A stretch of DNA of 64,000 nt. It comes from Wukongibacter sp050859025. GTDB taxonomy: Bacteria > Bacillota > Clostridia > Peptostreptococcales > Caminicellaceae. Shown here one piece after another: positions 18,249 to 26,435 of this stretch. Location: the NCBI RefSeq assembly GCF_050859025.1, contig NZ_CP138200.1, positions 6,200,001-6,264,000 of the forward strand, given 5' to 3'. Numbering within the stretch: position 1 is the first letter of the stretch; the number at the start of each line of letters is the position of its first letter. Made by a program: the position numbers and the translations under genes. Below the pieces are notes generated by a model that saw only the letters and a program-made list of their open reading frames with translations, did no database searches and was not told the DNA's origin.

Positions 18249-18307
18249 AACAGGGCACCCTTAGGGGCTAGCCCTTTTATTTTGGGCCAAGTAAAGAACC
18301 CCAAAAA
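18249..18307. repeat. Repeat family III, copy 1 (terminator-like)
   Basis: A segment of about 59 bp with GGGCACCCTTAGGGGCTAG at its left and CCCCAAAAAA at its right, able to fold on the GGGGC/GCCCC and GGGC/GCCC segments. It recurs with few changes at 41358-41420, and in both places it directly neighbours a REPIN palindrome. Confidence 0.8.
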
Positions 18308-18321
18308 ATATATAATTATAT

Positions 18322-18407
18322 AATCAGGTGTCAGGCTAGAACACATAAAACTTGAAACATAAATGATTTTTAAAGTTACATGTTCTAGCCTGACACTTAG
18401 ATTTTCT
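18322..18407. repeat. REPIN-type palindrome R4 (complete)
   Basis: Intact reference copy with AATCAGGTGTCAGG at the left and CCTGACACTTAGATTTTCT at the right; uninterrupted by IS110. Confidence 0.93.
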
Positions 18408-18408
18408 T

Positions 18409-19731
18409 CTATTTTATTGGCACATAAATCTTTATATTAGGATAAACGTTAGGAAATAAATTACCATTTTTAACATACCATTCTTCACGCCATTTTACCT
18501 TTGGATTTATACGCTCTCCTCTAAAATGAATCCGATTAACAGCTTCATTCCACATGTGGGGGAGGTTCTTAAAGTCCGTATTGCATGTTACAAACTTTCC
18601 TCCTACCAAAACTTCCTTTTTTATGATTCTATCATTAATAATCATGCTATCATCAATGGTTACCATAGCTATATACCATCTCTTTATACCTTTTCGTTTT
18701 ATGTTATAGTTATGATGAGCGAAAAATTTATGCTCTTCTGATGTATTATTTATCCCATTAGTATTAGCCCACTTTAGTAGTGTTCCCCAAGCTTTAAAAG
18801 GTGCAGTATTCTCTTCACCAATCACCTTACACATGGCAACATGAGTATCATTCACAACTTCTATTGAATACTCACTCTTCTCACATATTGGCATATATAA
18901 TTCTACATCATAATTAAAATCTTTATTAAAACCCTCCATATGTTCTTCTAACCACTGATGCGTGCCAACATCATATTTGCTTATCTTTACCCAACTTTTA
19001 AATCTTGCCCATGCATTAGGAATATCTTTTATACTTACAGTTGTAACTGCATACTTCCCTCCACTTAATTCTTTTATCTTCACAAGCTCATCGTTAGAAC
19101 TATAATCTTCATCAATGGTAATGCATGCTTCATATCCATATTGATACGATTCTGGTTTACATTCTGTCGTATCATATCCAAAAAGCCTATATTTCTTATT
19201 ATCTAACGTTATATTATTATCTTTTGCCCAATCTAATAGAACTTTGAAAGCATTAATTTCAGGATTATTGCCATAATATTCAAAATACGCTACTTTGATA
19301 GGGTCCATTTCTTTCATGACTTTAATATCAGGGTATCTAGTAAGTAGGTTTTCATCTTGAATGTCATAATACTTATCCAAAATGCTAATTCTTTCAAATC
19401 TATATTCCTTATTTTCCTTCATAAAGATAGTCGGGTTACACCCAACAATTTTATTAAATGCTTTTGTAAAGGTATCACTACCTGAAAATTCATACTTAAC
19501 TGCTATATTCATTAGCGTATCTTTGTTTAACTTAATATCATCTATAGCTAGATGGATTCGTCTTTTTCTAATATATTCTTTTACAGCATGACCTGTCAAT
19601 GCAAAGAATATTCTATAGAAATTTGAGGGTGACATATATGCCTCTTTGGCTACTTCATTTAGATTAATGTGCTTTTCAATATTTCTTTCAATATAATGGA
19701 TAGATTTCTCTATACGTTCATAGTAGTTCAT
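18409..19731 (-). CDS. AraC-family regulator with two GyrI-like domains
   Basis: 440 aa from the ATG at 19731, which follows GGGAGGATGTTTT; an upstream in-frame ATG at 19836 lacks a ribosome site. N-terminal double helix-turn-helix (about 1-105, NLNEVAKEAYMSPSNFYRIF). It is followed by two GyrI/AraC-effector-binding domains (about 125-285 and 290-440), instead of the usual one. It presumably senses a lipophilic compound. Its C-terminus ends inside or right beside the repeat R4 edge. No obvious target operon adjoins it. Confidence 0.87.
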   Translation of the reverse strand: MNYYERIEKSIHYIERNIEKHINLNEVAKEAYMSPSNFYRIFFALTGHAVKEYIRKRRIHLAIDDIKLNKDTLMNIAVKYEFSGSDTFTKAFNKIVGCNPTIFMKENKEYRFERISILDKYYDIQDENLLTRYPDIKVMKEMDPIKVAYFEYYGNNPEINAFKVLLDWAKDNNITLDNKKYRLFGYDTTECKPESYQYGYEACITIDEDYSSNDELVKIKELSGGKYAVTTVSIKDIPNAWARFKSWVKISKYDVGTHQWLEEHMEGFNKDFNYDVELYMPICEKSEYSIEVVNDTHVAMCKVIGEENTAPFKAWGTLLKWANTNGINNTSEEHKFFAHHNYNIKRKGIKRWYIAMVTIDDSMIINDRIIKKEVLVGGKFVTCNTDFKNLPHMWNEAVNRIHFRGERINPKVKWREEWYVKNGNLFPNVYPNIKIYVPIK

Positions 19732-19831
19732 AAAACATCCTCCCAGATTCATTATGATATTATTATAATAGATTATATCTTGTATATCCCGACTTTTTTT
19801 CCAATCTTGAAAGGTGTCTAGTTCAATAACC

Positions 19832-19875
19832 ATCACTTATGGTACGGTTCACCGTTTCGCTTTAACTACGTTTTT
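19832..19875. repeat. rlmH-end repeat (att-like) copy a
   Basis: On the minus strand it encodes GEPYHK and then has GTG where the stop would be, so it is one of the degenerate copies. The right side continues as ACCGTTTCGCTTTAACTACG. It is the leftmost boundary of the series of nine. Confidence 0.75.
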
Positions 19876-19892
19876 CTAACAAATCCTTAGTT

Positions 19893-21026
19893 TTACAAGA
19901 ACCTATCATATTCACTGACTTTGGAACGATCTTTATTACAATACATCCTTTGATCTGCAATGTGGATGATATCTTTATAGCTGATATTATCATCTGCAAC
20001 ACGTTCATAATAACCATAGCTGAAAGTAATTAAAAAATCCGTTTTCCCGGTATTATACAGTTCATTCATTTCTAATTCTATGTTTTCTAAACAATCTATT
20101 ATTTCATAACATTTTATTTTTTCAAGTATAAGAATAAACTCATCCCCAGCATATCTCCCGACAACTTTGCCTTTACCGAATTGCTTCAATAGAGACTCAG
20201 AAAATACTTTTAGAGCTAAATCTCCACTTAAATGACCATATGTGTCATTAATTGCTTTAAATTTATTCAAATCAATCATTACCAATATAAATGTTTTTTT
20301 ATGTTCTAACATATATTCCAAATAATCATCAATACGATGACGGCTTAAAAGGCCAGTTAAGTAGTCTTTTGATGTTGAAATAGTCTCTAAAAATATGTAT
20401 GTCAATACGACTGTAACAGTCATCATTGGCCATAATATGAACACGCCAATCAATGCAACTTGCATAAATGCAACAACAACAGGCATTAATACATAAAGCA
20501 AAATAACCCAAATAACCTCTTTCTGTATTTGCATTCTCTGTCTATACGCTAGATAGCAAATATGTAAAAAAGTTGATATATTAATAATCGGTAGCAGTAT
20601 CATCAATGGTTCTCGTTGGTATATATTATCCGCGCTTACAGAAAAAATAATAGGTTCAAATAAATTGATCACCATTAATATTCCAGTCAATATAAAAGGA
20701 TGAATATAGAACCATCTCTTTCTGAGCCGATCATACGATCCAAATATATGATAATCTATATACGATGCAAGCATACATGTAACCATAGATGTCAACCAAG
20801 CAAATGACATATTGAAAAAATAATTCAATCCATTTTGACCAGGTATTTTATCAAATGTCCAAGATAATACTTCTAAAGCCAATAAGAAAACCGTCATCCA
20901 CAGCAACCGAAAAAATAAATAACTTGATGTACCAGTCGCTTCTTTTCTCAATTTCATTGTAAAATACAACACCACCAATAAAATGATAGAAAAAAAATTC
21001 ACATCAAATTTCAAAAAAGTCTCCAT
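19893..21026 (-). CDS. Membrane-bound diguanylate cyclase (GGDEF)
   Basis: 377 aa. About seven membrane helices (residues 10-215), then a GGDEF domain with DYLTGLLSRHR (221-231), IDLNKFKAINDTYGH (251-265) and the signature as AGDEF (293-297). The alanine variant is active in many family members. No RxxD inhibitory site is visible five residues ahead. It makes cyclic di-GMP at the membrane in response to an unknown signal. It is the first gene inside the leftmost att-bounded module. Confidence 0.88.
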   Translation of the reverse strand: METFLKFDVNFFSIILLVVLYFTMKLRKEATGTSSYLFFRLLWMTVFLLALEVLSWTFDKIPGQNGLNYFFNMSFAWLTSMVTCMLASYIDYHIFGSYDRLRKRWFYIHPFILTGILMVINLFEPIIFSVSADNIYQREPLMILLPIINISTFLHICYLAYRQRMQIQKEVIWVILLYVLMPVVVAFMQVALIGVFILWPMMTVTVVLTYIFLETISTSKDYLTGLLSRHRIDDYLEYMLEHKKTFILVMIDLNKFKAINDTYGHLSGDLALKVFSESLLKQFGKGKVVGRYAGDEFILILEKIKCYEIIDCLENIELEMNELYNTGKTDFLITFSYGYYERVADDNISYKDIIHIADQRMYCNKDRSKVSEYDRFL

Positions 21027-21436
21027 GCCTCCACATCTCCCTAATCATGGAATATCTACTTCATATATTATTTTCGTTTACGTGCCAATTCACCTACATA
21101 ATCTTATTATACTCGAAAAAATAACTAAACACATAATATTGCATCACTTTTTCTACTTATGTACTACAACTATTGTCCTTTCTCTGCATCCATTATTAAA
21201 TAAAAAGAACTATCAATTATCTATAATACCCTATTGATAACCTCATGTTTTTGGCATATATAATTCATATCGTCATATTATTCGAGCGGTCTCTGTAGGA
21301 ATCCAGGTATCAGACCAGCTAGTAACAGTCAAGAGTTTTTATAAAATTTTTTTATGTTTTTTAAAACAAGATTTTGGGCATACCAAATAAACCAATTGAA
21401 AACACGAACAATTGGCTAAATACCTTGATCATAGCT

Positions 21437-22741
21437 CTATGCTGCAATCTTAAGTGATGTTTTATTATATTTCTTTACGTGCTCCTGTGGAGTTCTAATT
21501 TCATATTCTTTATCGTCCCTAAGAACCGCAAATATTATATTCGTCATCTTTCTCATTATTGCACCAAGTGCTGATTTCTTAGATTTAGAAATTAGTTTTT
21601 TCTCATAGTATTCTCTTAAAACCGGATCAATAGCTTCTCCTTTGTTGTTGCGTCTTATAGCAGCCACTGCTACTGTAAAAAGTGCTCTTCTAGCTATAGA
21701 GGAGCCTCTCTTCGACATGGAGATTTTAGTTCCTTTAAAATTACCTGATTCTTTGACACATGGATCTAATCCAAAGTAAGCAACCAATTGCTTTGGTTTT
21801 CTAAACGCCTTGAAATCACCGATCTCAGCCATTAGTGTTATTGAAGTAATGAATCCAACACCTGTTATTGACCTAATTAGTTTTGTTTGTTTCACAAAAT
21901 CTTCATTCTTATATTTATCAAGATATGATTTAATCTCATTTTCGATATCTATTAATCCTTTTTCAATAGTTTCAATCATATCAAGCTTCGAATCAATAAG
22001 GTAATAGGATGCATCTAGCTGATGACTAAATGTCATTGCCATTTTTGCAGCATTAATGAGCTTCTTATAGCTTTTCTCAGCTGCTTCTTTACCTCTTTTA
22101 GCATGACTGGATATAAATTCAATAACTTTATACTTTGGCGTTTCAAGTATCATCTTTGGTGTTTTAAAGGTTCTAAGAATAGCTCTAGATGTTTTTCCCA
22201 CTGTATTTGAAAAAACACTGCTATAACCAGGGAATACTAATGCAAGTTCTTTAGTTAGTTGATTAAGAAAAACTGTTTTAGTATCTACCATACGGTGATA
22301 ATCTCTAGTTAAAGCTCTGATGTTAAGCATAAGATCTGCTGGTATCAAGGACACCTTCAAATCGTGAGTATATGCAGTCTTAGCTATTCTTTTAGCATCA
22401 TTCTTATCACTTTTCACTTTCCTTATCCCCTGATTTTTGTTAGAATCAGTAATGAGGGGATTTAGGATATACACCTCAAATCCTGCTTCTTTGAGATGGC
22501 AAAAGAGTGGAATGTGGTAGATTCCTGTGGATTCAAGAAAGATTCTAGCCTTTAATGAATTCACCTCTTCTGCCTTTTTAATTGAATTCACCAGATAGTC
22601 AAGTGAATCTAAAGAGCTATGATCAATTCTTATAAAGCCCCATGCAGGTTTATGGTCTGGTGTTAAAATGCACGCCCAGCTTACCTTTGAAGCCACATCA
22701 ATTCCCACACTTAAAAAATCAAAATAGCTAATATAAATCAC
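21437..22741 (-). CDS. IS110-family transposase, subfamily B
   Basis: 435 aa from the GTG equivalent to that of copy 1. DEDD segments and the C-terminal serine region are intact, so it is potentially active. Differences from copy 1 are single residues (for example KGLIDI for KRLIDI, AIDPV for AINPV). Confidence 0.92.
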   Translation of the reverse strand: MIYISYFDFLSVGIDVASKVSWACILTPDHKPAWGFIRIDHSSLDSLDYLVNSIKKAEEVNSLKARIFLESTGIYHIPLFCHLKEAGFEVYILNPLITDSNKNQGIRKVKSDKNDAKRIAKTAYTHDLKVSLIPADLMLNIRALTRDYHRMVDTKTVFLNQLTKELALVFPGYSSVFSNTVGKTSRAILRTFKTPKMILETPKYKVIEFISSHAKRGKEAAEKSYKKLINAAKMAMTFSHQLDASYYLIDSKLDMIETIEKGLIDIENEIKSYLDKYKNEDFVKQTKLIRSITGVGFITSITLMAEIGDFKAFRKPKQLVAYFGLDPCVKESGNFKGTKISMSKRGSSIARRALFTVAVAAIRRNNKGEAIDPVLREYYEKKLISKSKKSALGAIMRKMTNIIFAVLRDDKEYEIRTPQEHVKKYNKTSLKIAA

Positions 22742-23040
22742 CCCTAATATAAAATTAAGCAAGAGCATCCATTTCATCTAGTGAGATATAACCTAGCGCG
22801 TTACACGGATATTCCCATTTTTGGGGTTCCAACCAGCCAACTCATAAAATTCACTAAATGGATTAATTGTCTGACCCACAGGTATCAAATCTAATAAGAT
22901 TTTCCTAAGGCTTGATCATTTATCTCCTGCTATATAGAGAATAATTTATGAACTAACTTTTGGCTATACCTGTTAACGTTCGCTATTTATTTTTTCTCAC
23001 ATAGCTTTTATTGATTGCTCTTGCTTAACCTTATTGTACT
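22742..23040 (-). ncRNA. Predicted bridge RNA region of IS110 B copy 2
   Basis: Same four guide segments as in copy 1, here on the minus strand. For example, AGGCT at 22908-22912 is the complement of the target guide, and CTGACCCAC and AACCAGCC follow at lower coordinates. Confidence 0.62.
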
Positions 23041-23112
23041 AGGCTAGAACACATAAAACTTGAAACATAAATGATTTTTTAAGTTACATGTTCTAGCCTG
23101 ACACTTAGATTC
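23041..23112. repeat. REPIN-type palindrome R5, split by IS110
   Basis: Right part is intact; the left end of the palindrome is at about 21304-21313. Confidence 0.9.
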
Positions 23113-23196
23113 TATTCATAGATACAATGTTTTTACGCATTCTGGCGTCCCTGCGATACGTCTGAGGAAGACACCCAGATTTGAACTGGGATTTCC

Positions 23197-25440
23197 CTAC
23201 AAAATCTCTTTATTAAAATGTCCTCTTGTGTCTGTTTCCTGATTAAAGACAGCTTTATTCATTGAGCCATTTAATTTGCTTAAGGCATTATTAATGGTTT
23301 TCACAATCTGCTCTTTTGATTCAACTGTAAAGTTTAATCTGAATGCCTCGATTCCTTTTATGCTTTGTAGCTTATCTAAAAGATTAAGCGTCTTCCCATT
23401 AAGGATAGTCGTTGTACAATCATCATGAGAAATGATAGGGAACGTTCCGTGCTCATCTTTTAACTCATAGCTCTTCGTTTTGCAAATACCACATTGATTC
23501 ATTTTTTTCAGCGGACAATATTTTGTAAACAGCAAAGGAGCCTTACCATATACAATCATTTCTAGTGCAGGATATCCGTCATTTTCTTCATAATAAGCAT
23601 TAATTAAATCTTCAATTTGTCTCTTATTCAATTCATAAGATAAAGTTACTCGTTTAGCACCTAATTTATATAATTCATAGCAACTAGCAGAATTAACAAC
23701 ATTTAGAGAATAGTCCGTTACAAAAGGATTCGTTTTTCTGTAGTGATAAATTCCGCCATATCCTCCGATTAGTAGCTGCCCTTCTTTTTCCTTATAATCG
23801 TTCTGGTTTCTTCTAACAACGTTTTCAAAATAGATTTCCTTAATGCCACAGCTCACACAAGCATCATACTGTTCCTTAGTCGTTACAGAGGCCACAAGGT
23901 ATGGTTTTTCAGGTGCAAAGCTTATTTTTTCTTTTGCTTTCAAAGCCTTGGTTCTTTTCTTTTGGCTGTTAAGCTTTAAGTCATATAAGCCCTGTACAAT
24001 ATCTCTTCTTGCTGCATTTAACAGTTTAGCTGGAATAAATGCATTGCATTCCTCAAAATCTACATGATTAAGTTTGAATATAGTATCATTTAATCTTGAA
24101 AATTGCTTTATTACCTGGTCTTTTGTTGTTGGATTATTAATTGCTTCGCCTAGTATTTCCTCGCTTTCATATAAATAATTAAAGCCTAAGCCCTCCGCAT
24201 CTACGATAAGCTTTGAATCTGGATATGCATACACTCTAATATCTAGGTTAAAACGCTTAAATTCTTTTTCCAGTGATGATTCTAACTCTTTGTAATAGAA
24301 ATAATCCTTCGTTATATATACTAAATCACCCTTAGACAACTTTTCTTTGATTTTAATATAGCAAACATCATCTGCTTTGTTGATTAAATTGCCATCTTTA
24401 TCGTACAGTTTTACAACAGTTAAATTAACATCTTCATCGTTATGACTTATTCTGATTATATCGTTTTGATTTAAAGTACGTGTCAGTGTTATTTCATACA
24501 TGTCTTTAACAATCTTGCTAATTCTACCAATTTCATAACCAAAGTTATTAGGTCTTAAGATGTTTGTAACATCTTTCGTATCTTCGTGAAATAAATATCC
24601 TTTAGTAAATGTTCTATTGAATGTTTTGTTCAGATTTTCTTTATCTTCTTTGGTTATTTTATTATCTAATGCCATGCGATATCTGGATACAACATTAGCA
24701 ACATACGCAGGCTCTTTCATTCGACCTTCTATTTTTAAAGAATCAATTTCTTTTAAATCATTGATATAATCTATTGTGTTTAAGTCCTTAGCAGATAGAA
24801 TATAGTTTTTCCCTAAAGATGTATCTGTTGTCTTATCAATTAGTTCATACTCCTTACGACATGAACCAACACATCTTCCGCGATTTCCGCTTCGATAGCC
24901 GATTAATCCAGACATTAGACAGTTTCCAGAATAAGATACACATAAAGCACCGTGAACAAAAATTTCTAAAGGTATTTTAGCTATTCTTTTTATCTCTTTT
25001 ACTTTTTCAATCTCAACCTCACGGGACAGAACAACTCTTTTAGCACCAAGTTCTTTAAATAATAAAGTTCCGTCTAAATCGTCTATTCCCATTTGAGTTG
25101 AACAATGTGCTTCCATATCAAGAAAGTTTTTAACTATATAATCGAGAGCAGCCAAGTCCTGGACGATAATTCCATCAACACCGATTTCATTTAATTCGTG
25201 CATCTGCTCTTTCATCTCTTCAACTTCGTTTTCGAAAACGATGGTATTCATTGTAACATAGATTTTAACGTTCCTCAGGTGCGCATACGTAACAGCCTCT
25301 TTTAACGATTCTAAATCAAAATTAGATGAGTATGCACGTGCACCAAATTTTTGCATTCCTAAGTATATTGCATCACAACCATTAGAAATTGCAACTTTTA
25401 AAGCTTCCATATTTCCTGCTGGAGCTAATAATTCAGTCAT
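23197..25440 (-). CDS. Peptidase U32-family protein (RlhA-like, with C-terminal DUF3656)
   Basis: 747 aa from the ATG at 25440 (GGAGG before it); an upstream frame to 25482 has no ribosome site. It opens with ELLAPAGNMEALKVAISNGCDAIYLG. The U32 signature FVHGALCVSYSGNCLMS, followed by RGRCVGSCRKEY, supplies the conserved cysteines. The long C-terminal part matches the DUF3656-containing form, whose E. coli member RlhA hydroxylates C2501 of 23S rRNA. The inferred role is RNA modification or a collagenase-like PrtC role. It begins just inside att-like copy b. Confidence 0.88.
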   Translation of the reverse strand: MTELLAPAGNMEALKVAISNGCDAIYLGMQKFGARAYSSNFDLESLKEAVTYAHLRNVKIYVTMNTIVFENEVEEMKEQMHELNEIGVDGIIVQDLAALDYIVKNFLDMEAHCSTQMGIDDLDGTLLFKELGAKRVVLSREVEIEKVKEIKRIAKIPLEIFVHGALCVSYSGNCLMSGLIGYRSGNRGRCVGSCRKEYELIDKTTDTSLGKNYILSAKDLNTIDYINDLKEIDSLKIEGRMKEPAYVANVVSRYRMALDNKITKEDKENLNKTFNRTFTKGYLFHEDTKDVTNILRPNNFGYEIGRISKIVKDMYEITLTRTLNQNDIIRISHNDEDVNLTVVKLYDKDGNLINKADDVCYIKIKEKLSKGDLVYITKDYFYYKELESSLEKEFKRFNLDIRVYAYPDSKLIVDAEGLGFNYLYESEEILGEAINNPTTKDQVIKQFSRLNDTIFKLNHVDFEECNAFIPAKLLNAARRDIVQGLYDLKLNSQKKRTKALKAKEKISFAPEKPYLVASVTTKEQYDACVSCGIKEIYFENVVRRNQNDYKEKEGQLLIGGYGGIYHYRKTNPFVTDYSLNVVNSASCYELYKLGAKRVTLSYELNKRQIEDLINAYYEENDGYPALEMIVYGKAPLLFTKYCPLKKMNQCGICKTKSYELKDEHGTFPIISHDDCTTTILNGKTLNLLDKLQSIKGIEAFRLNFTVESKEQIVKTINNALSKLNGSMNKAVFNQETDTRGHFNKEIL

Positions 25441-25482
25441 TTTTTTCCTCCTTATCACCCATAAATTATAAAAAGTTTGCAT

Positions 25483-25525
25483 CTATTTATGATACGGTTC
25501 ACCGTATCGCTGTAACTGCGGTTCT
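25483..25525. repeat. rlmH-end repeat (att-like) copy b
   Basis: The minus strand reads GEPYHK and TAG. The right side forms a hairpin-prone arm (ACCGTATCGCTGTAACTGCGG). It separates the U32 gene from the GNAT gene. Confidence 0.85.
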
Positions 25526-25593
25526 TTGATTCATATAACAACTGAATAACCATAGTGCCTGGCACTTATTCTCACATTTCTGTGCAGTGAGTG

Positions 25594-26118
25594 TTAATTT
25601 GCTTCTATATCCTTTCTCATAATTAAATCCGTCTGTTCATCATCCCCCATAAAGAAGTAATGCTGTCCAATGAGATAGAATCCGTTTCTTTTATAAAATT
25701 GAATCGCTTTATCATTTTTTTCCCATACACCAAGCCATATATACGCTTTTTCCCGTTCCTTTGCAATGTCTTTTGCCTTGTTGAGAAGAACACTGCCTAA
25801 TCCTTTACTATGGAATTCTTTCAACACATAAATTCGTTCAACTTCTATAGACTGTGGGTCTCTGATATCCGTTTGAGCCGGGCCTTCATTCAATTTTAAA
25901 TAACCTGCTAATTCTCCGTCTGCATATAGAAAATAGAATTGTGAATCGATATTTAATAGTTCATCATGCATCTTGTCAATATCAAAAGCCTTTTCCAGAT
26001 AATCCTTCATATTAGCAGGTGTATTCATGTTCTTGAATGTATCATCATATGTCCTATAAGAAATTTCTCTAAGAGCAACTAGGTCATCTATTGTACATTC
26101 TCTTATATCAAGTTTCAT
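25594..26118 (-). CDS. GNAT-family N-acetyltransferase
   Basis: 174 aa. The acetyl-CoA loop region is VERIYVLKEFHSKGLGSVLLNKA (about 91-113), with the later YKRNGFYLIGQHYFFMGD segment typical of ribosomal-protein or polyamine acetyltransferases. It is the only gene between att-like copies b and c, a module of about 0.7 kb. Substrate unknown. Confidence 0.88.
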   Translation of the reverse strand: MKLDIRECTIDDLVALREISYRTYDDTFKNMNTPANMKDYLEKAFDIDKMHDELLNIDSQFYFLYADGELAGYLKLNEGPAQTDIRDPQSIEVERIYVLKEFHSKGLGSVLLNKAKDIAKEREKAYIWLGVWEKNDKAIQFYKRNGFYLIGQHYFFMGDDEQTDLIMRKDIEAN

Positions 26119-26212
26119 ATTCTGTACCTCCTGATTTTTTTAACTATTTAGAAAATATGTGGTAGGCACCAAAGTTATCCAGTAATTAACTAACTTAGTA
26201 CCTAGAACTTCA

Positions 26213-26270
26213 CAAAAAACCGCCGTTACTTATGATACGGTTCACCTTGGTTATTTAATAGGATAACTTT
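26213..26270. repeat. rlmH-end repeat (att-like) copy c
   Basis: AAAAAACCGCCGTTACTTATG is the left arm, the core encodes GEPYHK plus TAA on the minus strand, and the right side is of type 2 (ACCTTGGTTATTTAATAGG), shared only with copy f. Confidence 0.87.
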
Positions 26271-26302
26271 TTAGAGACATCTTGAAAAAAGATGTCTCTT
26301 TT
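26271..26302. terminator. Hairpin terminator
   Basis: AGAGACATCTTGAAAAAAGA with its closing arm TGTCTCT and a T-run. It directly follows att-like copy c and points rightward. Confidence 0.6.
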
Positions 26303-26435
26303 ATAGCCTTGCTGTACATTTTATGAGCATATAATAGATCGGTGTGTCAAAAGTGTGTACTAAAATGAAGTCATTCCAAACTAACATCTCAATATAACAA
26401 CTTTCTTCCATCAGCGAAATAGTTGCTATATTATT

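Larger units (their letters stand above)
21314..23042 (-). mobile_element. IS110-family element, subfamily B, copy 2
   Basis: 1729 bp, minus orientation, in the left arm of palindrome R5 (GGTATCAG left, GCTAGAACAC right). Same length as copy 1 at 5544-7272, with only scattered base changes. Confidence 0.88.

Noticed and set aside
23172..23192. A tRNA T-arm-like hairpin (CCCAG, loop TTCAAAT, CTGGG on the minus strand)
   Set aside because: No acceptor stem, anticodon arm or D-arm can be built around it; at most a short tRNA relic.
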